Shown here in pieces: positions 18,034 to 26,014 of a DNA stretch of 64,000 nt. The translations under genes and the position numbers were made by a program. The stretch spans positions 3,038,001 to 3,102,000 of the forward strand of contig NZ_BAAAWO010000001.1 of assembly GCF_039535115.1 (NCBI RefSeq), written 5' to 3'. Source of the DNA: Paeniglutamicibacter sulfureus (GTDB lineage Bacteria; Actinomycetota; Actinomycetes; Actinomycetales; Micrococcaceae). Position 1 is the stretch's first letter; each line of letters opens with the position of its first letter. The notes under the pieces were generated by a model. That model ran no database searches. It was not told where the DNA came from and saw only the letters and a list, made by a program, of their open reading frames with translations.

Positions 18034-18761
18034 ACCCGATTACCGTCCAAGACCTCCTCGATGCTGGCAAGCATGCTTCCTTGACCGGCAGCGTATTGAG
18101 CGAATGGGCTGAGAAAGGCACCCCGAAGCAACGTGAATACCTGCACGGGGTGCTGGTGGCCGAGCATGAATCCAGGCTCGAATCTCGGCGCCAGCGGTTG
18201 TTGAAGGCTGCACGGTTGCCGGCGATGAAGTCTCTGACAGGATTCGACTACAGCAACGTCAGGTTCCCCGACGACTATGGAAGCCATCCCCTTGAATCCT
18301 TGGACTTCATAGATCGCGCCCAAGACTTGGTCCTTTACGGGGACGTGGGGACGGGCAAGACTCATATGGCGACCGCTCTGGTGGTCGCAGCGTGCCAGCG
18401 GGGCATCGCGGCGAAGTTCTTCACCACCTCGGCGTTGGTGATGATGCTGAGGCGGGCGAAGGAGGAGGGTCGGTTGGATAAGGAACTTGCGTCCTTGGCC
18501 AAGAATCAATTAATCGCGATTGACGAGCTGGGATACCTGCCGATCGATACCGAAGGGGCCAGGTTGTTGTTCCAGGTGATCGCGGATGGGTATGAAAAGC
18601 GGAGCCTGATCATCACGACAAACCTCGAGTTCTCGAGGTGGGGAACGGTGTTCGGGGATGACAACATGGCTGCGGCTGTCATTGATCGTTTGGTGCACCA
18701 CGGGAGGCTGTTGCAGTTCCGTGGTGAGTCCTATCGGGTCAAAAATGCGCTCATGAAATAG
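18030..18761 (+). CDS. istB: IS21-type helper ATPase IstB (type B)
   Basis: A 243-aa AAA+ ATPase with Walker A GDVGTGKTH (about residue 107-115), Walker B LIAIDELGYLP and the typical IITTNLEFSRW segment. It overlaps istA by 4 bases. It is complete, and with istA and both ends the element could be active. Confidence 0.95.
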   Translation: MNPITVQDLLDAGKHASLTGSVLSEWAEKGTPKQREYLHGVLVAEHESRLESRRQRLLKAARLPAMKSLTGFDYSNVRFPDDYGSHPLESLDFIDRAQDLVLYGDVGTGKTHMATALVVAACQRGIAAKFFTTSALVMMLRRAKEEGRLDKELASLAKNQLIAIDELGYLPIDTEGARLLFQVIADGYEKRSLIITTNLEFSRWGTVFGDDNMAAAVIDRLVHHGRLLQFRGESYRVKNALMK

Positions 18762-18845
18762 CTTGGCGCTGAAATGGACCAGAAGTGAGCCAAGGTGGTC
18801 TAGTTCTTAGCGCTTTAATGGCCTACTTAAATTTGACGAAACACA

Positions 18846-18851
18846 GACGTT
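18846..18851 (+). repeat. Target-site duplication GACGTT, right copy
   Basis: An exact repeat of 16285-16290. Confidence 0.85.
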
Positions 18852-19086
18852 CCTGCATGCCGGCGACGTTTGCAAGGTCAGCGCGTTATAGCTCGGTGGC
18901 GCCGACGTCCGGTCATCGAACACGTACATGTACATGTACATGTACGTCGACATGACCATCAAGGAACGGGCTATCGCCCTGACCACATCAATTGCTTCGC
19001 CGCCAGGACGATGCCAGGGACCGGACAGCCTCGTGGACTTCCTGAAGAGCTTGCAACTATGCCGCCACGACATCTATCGCAACTAA
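18852..19086 (+). pseudogene. Tyrosine recombinase 3 (ritC-like), 3' part
   Basis: It resumes the gene cut at 16290: FLHAGDVCKVSAL, an in-frame TAG near 18886, then LGGADVRSSNTY and MTIKERAIALTTS, ending at TAA 19084-19086. The LGxADVRSxNxY block is the usual last catalytic box with the nucleophilic Tyr. A CATGTA repeat at 18923-18946 has inserted extra Tyr-Met codons directly after that Tyr. Confidence 0.72.
18923..18946. repeat. Palindromic CATGTA microsatellite
   Basis: Twenty-four bases built of alternating GTACAT units that form a perfect palindrome, inside the third recombinase remnant. It encodes alternating Tyr-Met. Confidence 0.85.
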
Positions 19087-19154
19087 CAAGAGGCCCGGCA
19101 TCGACACGTAACTGGACCGCCCCGCGCCTTGGATATCGACATATTCCCGGTCTC

Positions 19155-19484
19155 GACGAGCTGGGATATCTACCGAACGATATCGAAGAGACCAGGCTGC
19201 CGTTTCAGGTGATCACGTGACGGGCATGAATAGCGTAGCCTGATCATCACCACAAATTTGGAGATTTCCCGGCGGGGATCGGTGTTCGGCAATGACAACA
19301 TAGCCGCGGCCGTCATCGACCGGCAGGCGCACCACGGAAGGCTCCTACAGTTCCCGGCGAGTCCTACCGGGTCAGGAACGCCCTCATGAAATAGGCCAAA
19401 TGCCAACATGGCAGGAAATCGAGCCCAAGTGGCCTGATTCTTAGCGCTTTAATGACCGGCCTAAAATTGATCTCGCGCCATCAC
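19155..19484 (+). pseudogene. IS21-type (type B) remnant: istB 3' end and right end
   Basis: DELGYLPNDIEETRLPFQVI matches IstB DELGYLPIDTEGARLLFQVI of the intact element. Frame-broken fragments follow, ending with SYRVRNALMK. The right-end sequence TTCTTAGCGCTTTAATG (19437-19453) matches the intact copy. Several stops are present. It has the same orientation as the fragment at 7829-8512 and supplies roughly the part missing there. Confidence 0.75.
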
Positions 19485-19489
19485 CTCCG

Positions 19490-20000
19490 CCAGGCGCTAC
19501 GGGCAGGTGGCCGTGCGTCCGGCGCATTCGGGGCATCGTATCGGCGTAGTAAAGAAGAACGACCACACGGCAACTCACCGCCGGTGGCCGACCGTGCAGC
19601 ACGGAGCCATCTTCGAGCAGACCATGGCAACCAATGAGAGCCTGGGAACATTGGCGGTCCCGTACCCGGTGATCCTCAGCGAGGAACGCATCGCCAGCCG
19701 CTAGGCGTTGGTTGCCTGGTGCGGGAACTACCATTCGGTGCCGCCGAAATTCCCCCATGCGAAGGATACTGTGCCGCACCGGCCGGGCATCACGCAATTG
19801 CATAGAACATCACCGCGGTGGACGGGACCGTAATCGCTCCGCACCAACGTGCCATCAACAGCCTGGGCGCCATCATCGCAGGATGGCGGGCTAACAGCTA
19901 TTGCCGGAGCCCGCACCCTCAAACCACACGGGCGCAAGTAGCGCATCCCGTCAGGAATCGAGGCCCTGTCCGCCGCCGCCATCCTGCTGTGTGGGACACC
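19490..20000 (+). pseudogene. Possible third transposase remnant (IstA C-terminal-like)
   Basis: Broken frames read ALVAWCGNYHSVPPKFPHAK and then, shifted, DGTVIAPHQRAINSLGAII, which resemble the C-terminal barrel of IstA-type transposases (NxYSVP..., HRRA...). The similarity is weak, several stops intervene, and it does not match either intact element in the island. Confidence 0.35.
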
Positions 20001-20700
20001 CGAAACCACGCCGGAACCGGCGGCAAATTCCTTGGCTGTCTATGAACGTGGCACCTTGGACAGTACCCACCTTGCACGATTTCCGAAACCACACCCAGCC
20101 ATACACGCATCGACCACATCTGCAGAATAACTGGGCGGCCGAAGCCCACCCGGGTCAGTTGGTCGAGGCAACCACTGCGGGCGGTCCACCACCGAAACCC
20201 TCGCCAGTCCTGGATTATGCCCACGATCCCGACTACTTGCTCATACCTGCTCCCCCGGCCGTTCTCTTGGCACCAATCGCTGGGCATGCGGCATTTTCCC
20301 TGCGATGGTCATAGGAGCCTTTTACAGGAATCGGGCCGTCTGTTCGCGCATCTATGACCGCCATACCCGAGGCCTGTCTTTTGATTCTCATCCACGAGGA
20401 GTCGGAAACGTCCCATGGATGCAACTACTGAGAGATGCCAGGCCGGCATACGACCGATGGCTGCAATCACATTGCCTTCCAATGGGCAGCAAGCATATCC
20501 ATGAAAATAGACGGCATTATGCTGGGCTAGAAATCTACGTCTTCAATGTAGCTGTGACCCGCTGGCTGTCTTCATGTGGAATGTCGGGCGGACACAAGAA
20601 GAGTTCGACAGGATTTATGGCGCTTATTCAAGTGGTCTCAATGGTCGATCACCAATGCGTGTTGGGAAATGGCTAATCATCACCGACAATCTTGATACCG
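20001..20700. other. Non-coding stretch, no recognisable gene
   Basis: About 700 bases with only short open frames on both strands. I see no family, hairpin or element end. Confidence 0.4.
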
Positions 20701-20723
20701 CCGAGAATCGGCATCAGCCGGGT

Positions 20724-20739
20724 CGTTTCACGTGAAACA
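20724..20739. promoter_or_regulatory. parS: parS site 4, one mismatch
   Basis: CGTTTCACGTGAAACA, 15 of 16 matches to the parS palindrome. Confidence 0.88.
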
Positions 20740-20818
20740 TCGTCACTTGCAGGGCGTCCCCATCATTCTCTGCTCTGCGCAACCGACATTTCGGGTCGCC
20801 ACAGATTCTTGGAATTCG

Positions 20819-21217
20819 TGAATATTTGACTCTTTGAGAGGCAACAATATTGCCGCTCAGAGGCACTTCGCCAAAAAGCGAACATTCTCCTTCAGAGCCA
20901 CTTATAGCGATCTTGAGAGCCATGAGTTAGCTCCTTAGGCCAGGTAAAAGACACATCGTGGATGGAACAGTGAACAGCTGCGCGGCCGCACAGGGCGAGG
21001 ACTGCACCAGCGGCTCAGGTCTTGGGCTCACCACGACGCGATCATGGACCGGATCATCCACAACACCATCTGGATCGAGACCGGAAGCTACAACATGCGC
21101 GAGAAGATCGGCGCCGATTAGGAATAGATAGGCCCGTAGGAGGCCGCTGACTTCCTCCCAGGAAGGTACTTGCCCCCAACGTCAATAATGGGCGCTCCCC
21201 AAAGCGACGGATACTCA
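20819..21217 (+). mobile_element. Internally deleted IS21-type element (type A), 399 bp, both ends kept
   Basis: The left end TGAATATTTGACTCTTTGAG is nearly identical to the intact element, followed by its spaced GGAGCCAC-like blocks. The interior is deleted down to the last IstB codons (AIMDRIIHNTIWIETGSYNM, 21041-21100). The right end closes at GATACTCA (21217). The flanks GGAATTCG and GGAAGCTCG are similar but not an exact duplication. Confidence 0.85.
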
Positions 21218-21229
21218 GGAAGCTCGTGT

Positions 21230-21682
21230 CAGTATCTTTAAGGAAAATTTTCCTCTCCAGCATGCAACAAAAGAGACGTTGGAGACTACCTCGGAAAGAC
21301 CAGAAACTTGTTCTTGGAATTCACCTGTAGCGTTCCTGGGTGCCACGCTGTCCCTGAGTACGCGTCGTACAAGGTGGTGATTGGTGTGGGCCGCTCGATT
21401 GTCCCTCCAACGCCCTTCTCGGCGGGCTTCTGGCGCTCGCGGTTCACGCGGTGCTGCCCTTCACGCATCATCAGCAGAAGGACTTACACCAGCGACTTGG
21501 TTTCGGCGTTCCTGTAGAGGCGATCATCCGCATCACGATTTCCATTGAGCCCCAAACATGCAGCATCCGGGAGCAGACCAAGGCGGAGCTGGAACAGATA
21601 GGAACTTCGGTGGCCCCGTCTCCCCCAAAGAACGTGTGGCCCCCAGTGGCAATATCTGAAGGCCCAAACCCGCGGATACACA
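21230..21682 (+). mobile_element. Second deleted IS21-type (type A) remnant in tandem
   Basis: Left-end-like sequence around 21305-21345 (TTGTTCTTGGAATTCACC, then GTTCCTGGGTGCCAC) matches the spaced repeats of the intact left end. From 21451 the frame reads HHQQKDLHQRLGFGV and SIREQTKAELEQIG, the IstB C-terminus. Right-end repeats close near 21682. It is more diverged than the copy just upstream. Confidence 0.65.
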
Positions 21683-22062
21683 TTGGAACGCAGGCTTCAG
21701 TCACGCAGCTTCCGGACGAACGCTTGATGATTTCCGGCCGGCGACGTGCCGAGTCGGATGCAACGCAGGGCAGCGCATAGGTAGATCGTCGTCCAGCCCA
21801 TGCAGCATCACCTTGGTTCAGGTTCATCTCATGACCACGAAAGGATCCGATGTTGCAGATGTCGTACGACGATCCACGCGATTTGCCCCGCACGCTCCCT
21901 GCGGCACATACGCGCCCTAAGAGCCCCTCATCGCAAGGTGGGCGGGTCGTGTCACCGTTGGGGCTCGTGGAGCCCATCAGCGGCTTCTGAGTGGTCTTGC
22001 GCGGAGTGATGTCACGGAATTTCCGGCGTGGTCATCGCGCGGGGTAATACTGCCTTAAACAA
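21683..22062. other. Non-coding stretch at the right edge of the island
   Basis: About 380 bases with no recognisable gene or element, between the last IS remnant and the parB terminator. Confidence 0.4.
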
Positions 22063-22096
22063 AAGTTGGAGTGTTTCACGTGAAACACTCCAACTT
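22063..22096 (-). terminator. 34-bp palindrome: parB terminator with parS at its centre
   Basis: AAGTTGGAGTGTTTCAC followed directly by its exact complement (22063-22079 and 22080-22096). On the minus strand it begins 15 bases past the parB stop and is followed by TTGTTTAAGG, giving a T-rich tail. The central 16 bases are a perfect parS. Confidence 0.7.
22072..22087. promoter_or_regulatory. parS: parS site 5
   Basis: An exact TGTTTCACGTGAAACA just downstream of parB, embedded in the 34-bp palindrome. Confidence 0.96.
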
Positions 22097-22111
22097 CGCA
22101 AGTCTTGCTCC

Positions 22112-23323
22112 TTACTCCACTTGGGAATCCGGTGACAACACGCTCATGATGCGGTTCAGGTCGTCGACACTGGCAAATTCGATGCTTACCCGCCCTTTCC
22201 GAGCACCCAACGAGATCTTCACGCTTGTATCCAGTCGATCGGAGAGCGAGGTTGCCAGGAAATCCAAGCGCTCATGGCGCGGGGTCAGCTTCGGCGTTGC
22301 GCTCTTTCGAGGCTTTTCCTGTCCGTCACTCAGGGCTACGGCTTCTTCTGTGGCCCGGACGGACATGCCCTCGTTGACGATACGCTGGGCCAGCTGCTCG
22401 ATCGCTGCAGCGTCAACAAGTCCCAGCAGTGCACGGGCGTGTCCGGCAGATATAACTCCGGCAGCCACTCTACGTTGCACGAGGGCAGGCAATTTCATCA
22501 GACGGATGGTGTTCGAGATCTGAGATCGTGAACGCCCGATTCGTTCTGACAGCACTTCTTGTGTGCAAGCAAATTCGCTCAGGAGTTGCTGGTATGCGGC
22601 GGCCTCTTCGAGAGGGTTAAGCTGCGAACGATGGAGGTTCTCCAGTAGTGCATCCCGGAGTAGATCATCGTCTTGCGTTTCCCGGACGATTGCCGGAATT
22701 GTTGTCAGACCTGCTGCCTGAGTTGCACGCCAGCGGCGTTCACCCATGACGATCTCGTAGGGTTCCTTGTCATTCTCCCGTGAAGGACGAACAACAATCG
22801 GCTGAAGTAAGCCCACTTCGCGAATGGAATGGACCAATTCGGCCATATGTTCTTCGTCGAAGTACGAACGCGGTTGCTTCCGGTTCGGGTGGATCTGATC
22901 GACGGAAAGCTCCGCAAAGCTGGCACCAGGAACCTCAACCAGACTGCTGGAATCGACGTCGTTGGCGTCTAGCTCCCCCGCGCGTCCGGAGGAAGCAATG
23001 AGACCGGGCATCTGGGCCCTACGCTTTTTGGCCGCTGCAGAGGGAGCCGAAATCGATTTGGAATTCTCCGCGGCGACTTCTTCCTCGGTCTTCCCCGGCA
23101 CGAAGAACATATCGACCGGCCGCGCTTTTTTGCCATTTGCCGCGCTCACGGCGGGCTTGCCTTTGGCAGCGGTCAGTTCCGGGCTCTTTGCAGACCTTGC
23201 GGTTGCCGGCTTCGATGTTCCACGTGAAACATTCTTCGGAGCATCCTCCTCGGTTTCCGCGACAGGGCTGCTCGAAATCAAGGCACCAAGACCTCGTCCT
23301 AAACCACGTCGCTTTTCCGACAT
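22112..23323 (-). CDS. parB: Chromosome partitioning protein ParB
   Basis: A 403-aa CTP-dependent DNA clamp that loads at parS and spreads. The N-terminus [12 protein letters not shown] is the ParA-interacting motif. After a low-complexity Lys/Ala linker come the ParB/Srx domain ([20 protein letters not shown]) and the HTH that reads parS ([15 protein letters not shown]). A C-terminal dimerisation segment ends the protein. The start ATG 23323 gives MSEKRRG, as in other actinobacteria. A near-perfect parS lies inside its own 5' coding region. Confidence 0.97.
   Translation of the reverse strand: MSEKRRGLGRGLGALISSSPVAETEEDAPKNVSRGTSKPATARSAKSPELTAAKGKPAVSAANGKKARPVDMFFVPGKTEEEVAAENSKSISAPSAAAKKRRAQMPGLIASSGRAGELDANDVDSSSLVEVPGASFAELSVDQIHPNRKQPRSYFDEEHMAELVHSIREVGLLQPIVVRPSRENDKEPYEIVMGERRWRATQAAGLTTIPAIVRETQDDDLLRDALLENLHRSQLNPLEEAAAYQQLLSEFACTQEVLSERIGRSRSQISNTIRLMKLPALVQRRVAAGVISAGHARALLGLVDAAAIEQLAQRIVNEGMSVRATEEAVALSDGQEKPRKSATPKLTPRHERLDFLATSLSDRLDTSVKISLGARKGRVSIEFASVDDLNRIMSVLSPDSQVE
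23216..23231. promoter_or_regulatory. parS: parS site 6, inside parB, one mismatch
   Basis: TGTTCCACGTGAAACA, 15 of 16. On the coding strand it encodes Val-Ser-Arg-Gly-Thr in the ParB linker. Confidence 0.88.
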
Positions 23324-23603
23324 TGGAAGTTACTCCCTTTCGACACCGTTGCTATTTGAACCCAAGGCAATTCTACTGGGTGGTGATTGATTGTAGAGGA
23401 CGCGGCTCACGGGTATGCCCCGCGGACGTCAAAAGCGGTCATCTGCACCCTACCTGACCCCGGGGCATACATCTAGCCGCCGCAAAAACGCTTTGTAGAA
23501 AATAACAGACAAAAACAACTGAAAAAGCCACTTATCCGACAGCTCGAAAAGATTCGACACTATTTCACGGGCGCGGCAAGATTCCGGGCCGACATCGGCA
23601 ACT

Positions 23604-24764
23604 CTACTTGGTGCCGCGCTCAGCGATCTCGGCAGCTGCTTCCAAATAGGAAAGCGCCCCCGTCGAACTCGAGTCATACGTGATGACCGTTTGCTGGTAG
23701 CTGGGAGCTTCGGATATGCGGACGCTCCGAGGGATCAAGGCCTGCAGCACCTGGTTTGGGAAGTGCTCCCGAACTTCGCTAGCAACCTGCGCTGCCAGGT
23801 TTGTCCTGCCATCGTACATAGTCAAAAGAATCGTCGAGACGGTGAGATCCGAGTTGAGATGCTTCTGGATCATTTCGATGTTCTTTAAGAGCTGGCTAAG
23901 GCCTTCAAGTGCGTAGTACTCGCACTGAATGGGAATTAGGACTTCGCGTGCGGCAACAAACGCATTAACAGTCAGCAGGCCTAGGCTTGGCGGGCAATCA
24001 ATGAATACATAGTCCAAGCGGTCCATGCCATGCAGATCGCGATACTGAGCGTACTGCTCCAGTGCGCGTCGAAGCCGTTGCTCGCGGGCCACCAGCGATA
24101 CGAGTTCGATCTCCGCACCAGCCAAATGGATGGTTGCAGGAGCTACCGTCAGGTTATCGATGTCAGGACAAATGGCCACGACGTCGGCTAGTGGAAGATC
24201 GTTGATGAGCACATCGTAAATGCTGTCAACATCAGCGTGATGCTCGATGCCCAACGCGGTCGAGGCATTGCCCTGTGGATCGATATCGATCACAAGAACA
24301 TTCAGGCCCGCAATGGCCAACGCTGCAGCAATGTTCACGGTGGTGGTTGTCTTGCCTACGCCACCCTTTTGGTTGCTGACAGTCATGTAACGCGTGGTAT
24401 CCGGCTTCGGCAGTTTTCGGCCGCTGAGCTTTTCCCGCCTTTTGTGTTCGCTAGCAAGCTGGCTTGCAAGTGGAGAACTGTCGTCAGTGGTATCGAAAAC
24501 GTTTCGTGCCATCGCAGGTTCCTTCGCCACCACTGGGTCCTCTCCATCGGAATCCGTCAATTCCACTGCTTCGTTCTCGTCGAGAATCGTTGCAGTGGTA
24601 AAGATTGTTTCACGTGAAACATAGTCGGGCTCGGTTAAATCAATTGTTTTAGGTTGCTCTTGAGTGTTCGACGAACCAAAACTAGCAAAAAGCGCTGCAA
24701 ACGGTGGAATCTTGTTGACGCTACGCTTCAAAACAGTTCTTTCTACTATCTCTGTCGGTGGCAT
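23604..24764 (-). CDS. parA: Chromosome partitioning ATPase ParA
   Basis: A 386-aa deviant Walker-type ATPase with NQKGGVGKTTTT at about residue 131-142, the DIDPQGNAS switch and FIDCPPSLGLL. It binds DNA nonspecifically and drives origin segregation with ParB. About 125 residues of acidic, low-complexity N-terminal extension precede the ATPase domain, longer than in Bacillus Soj but usual in this group. The 280-base gap to parB holds no gene. An exact parS lies within its extension. Confidence 0.95.
   Translation of the reverse strand: MPPTEIVERTVLKRSVNKIPPFAALFASFGSSNTQEQPKTIDLTEPDYVSRETIFTTATILDENEAVELTDSDGEDPVVAKEPAMARNVFDTTDDSSPLASQLASEHKRREKLSGRKLPKPDTTRYMTVSNQKGGVGKTTTTVNIAAALAIAGLNVLVIDIDPQGNASTALGIEHHADVDSIYDVLINDLPLADVVAICPDIDNLTVAPATIHLAGAEIELVSLVAREQRLRRALEQYAQYRDLHGMDRLDYVFIDCPPSLGLLTVNAFVAAREVLIPIQCEYYALEGLSQLLKNIEMIQKHLNSDLTVSTILLTMYDGRTNLAAQVASEVREHFPNQVLQALIPRSVRISEAPSYQQTVITYDSSSTGALSYLEAAAEIAERGTK
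24606..24621. promoter_or_regulatory. parS: parS site 7, inside parA
   Basis: An exact TGTTTCACGTGAAACA within codons that encode Tyr-Val-Ser-Arg-Glu-Thr of the ParA N-terminal extension. Confidence 0.95.
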
Positions 24765-24796
24765 CGAACCACCTGATACAGCCTATCGCTAAAGCG

Positions 24797-25438
24797 CTAG
24801 CCTACGTTGATACGCACCACGGTCGTCGGTTCGCGAAGAATATCTTCTCCCACGGTCACGACCTCAGTCTTTTTACCACCGAGACGACGAATCATCTTCG
24901 CTGCCTTCTCGACTTCCTCAGCAGCTGAACGCCCCTTGATGGCGAGGACGGTTCCTTTGCCATGAAGCAGGGGGATCGTGAGCCCAGCAAGGTTGGTAAG
25001 AGCCGAAACTGCGCGGGCTGTCGCGAAGTCGGCGTTCACGCTTTCAATCACTTGCTCGGCACGTCCACGCATCACCGTAACGTTTTCGAGCCCGAGATCC
25101 TCAACGACTTCGTGCAACCAAATGCACCGACGCTCCAATGGCTCGATCAAGGTCAATTCTAGGTCGGCCCGGGCTAGGGCCAGGGTCAGACCCGGTAGCC
25201 CTGCCCCGCTGCCAACGTCGGCCACATGAGCACCCTGGTCAATCAAGTTGGCAACGACGGCACAGTTCAAGACATGCCGGGACCACAAACGTGGGACTTC
25301 ACGGGGACCCAGCAGGCCGCGCTCCATTCCGGATGTGGCCAAATGCTGAACGTATCGCTCTGCAAGCCCCAAGCGGTCGCCGAACACGGTTCGGGCCGCC
25401 TGGCTCTCTTCGGCGGTAAGTTCTACTTCGTTGCTCAT
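24797..25438 (-). CDS. rsmG: 16S rRNA (guanine527-N7)-methyltransferase
   Basis: A 213-aa class I SAM methyltransferase (GidB/RsmG). Motif I is VADVGSGAGLPGL, and the conserved RHVLNCAVV and RAVSALTNL segments are present. It methylates G527 of 16S rRNA. ATG 25438 (MSNEVELT) was chosen over a 40-residue upstream extension because AAGGAAC lies about 8 bases before it and family members begin there. It lies between parA and jag, the conserved origin order. Confidence 0.95.
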   Translation of the reverse strand: MSNEVELTAEESQAARTVFGDRLGLAERYVQHLATSGMERGLLGPREVPRLWSRHVLNCAVVANLIDQGAHVADVGSGAGLPGLTLALARADLELTLIEPLERRCIWLHEVVEDLGLENVTVMRGRAEQVIESVNADFATARAVSALTNLAGLTIPLLHGKGTVLAIKGRSAAEEVEKAAKMIRRLGGKKTEVVTVGEDILREPTTVVRINVG

Positions 25439-25463
25439 AAAGTGTTGTTCCTTGGTTCCAGGC

Positions 25464-26012
25464 TCAGGCGTCAGCGGGAGAGACAACGATGTGGCGACCG
25501 GGACCCTCGCCCTCGGACTCACTCTGCATGCCCAGGGCGGCCACACAATCGTGTACAAGCTTGCGTTCGTAGGCGCTCATGGGATCGAGCGCTACGCTTC
25601 CGCCGGTCGTCCCCACCTTGGCCACAGCTTCTTCGGCAATGCGCTTGAGATCGCCAGCACGACCTTGGCGGTAGCCAGTGATGTCCAGAACGAGTCGCGA
25701 ACGGTTGCCTGTCGCGGTCAGGACAGCCAGTCGCGTGAGTTCCTGCAAGGAGTCCAAGACTTCCCCATTGGAACCGATAAGGCGACGCAACGACTTTTCG
25801 TCTTCCGGCTCGCCTGCGATTGAAATGTAGGTCCGTCCACCACGAACTTCAATGTCGATGTCGCCATCGAGGTCGGCAATATCCAGCAGTTCTTCGAGGT
25901 AGTCGGCAGCGATGTCGCCTTCTTCCTCGATGTTCCTGGCTTCGTTGCGAACGTCGTCCTCCTCCACCGGGCTTACGGTCTCGGCAGCTTCGCTTTCCTC
26001 AACATTGCTCAT
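25464..26012 (-). CDS. jag: Jag/KhpB-type RNA-binding protein (KH and R3H domains)
   Basis: A 182-aa protein with an acidic N-terminus, a KH-like region with the GSNGEVLDSLQ motif at about 99-109, and an R3H domain near the end (MSAYERKLVHDCVAAL). It binds RNA and is co-transcribed with yidC in most Gram-positive bacteria. It starts 3 bases after the yidC stop and ends 25 bases before rsmG. Confidence 0.94.
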   Translation of the reverse strand: MSNVEESEAAETVSPVEEDDVRNEARNIEEEGDIAADYLEELLDIADLDGDIDIEVRGGRTYISIAGEPEDEKSLRRLIGSNGEVLDSLQELTRLAVLTATGNRSRLVLDITGYRQGRAGDLKRIAEEAVAKVGTTGGSVALDPMSAYERKLVHDCVAALGMQSESEGEGPGRHIVVSPADA

Positions 26013-26014
26013 GG

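Larger units (their letters stand above)
16291..18845 (+). mobile_element. Intact IS21-type insertion sequence (type B), 2555 bp
   Basis: It begins TGTGTGTGATCGAC and ends GACGAAACACA. The two ends share TGTGT and TTTAGGCC/AAGTAGGCC blocks and further related repeats inward (for example TAAGAACTAGGCC on the left against TAAGAACTAGACC on the right strand). The 6-bp duplication GACGTT flanks it. It carries a second, clearly different istA/istB pair and is inserted in the third tyrosine recombinase gene. An older, fragmented copy flanks the recombinase trio. Confidence 0.87.

Noticed and set aside
20810..21226. GGAATTCG and GGAAGCTCG flanks as a target duplication of the 399-bp derivative
   Set aside because: The two differ in length and sequence, so a true duplication cannot be claimed.
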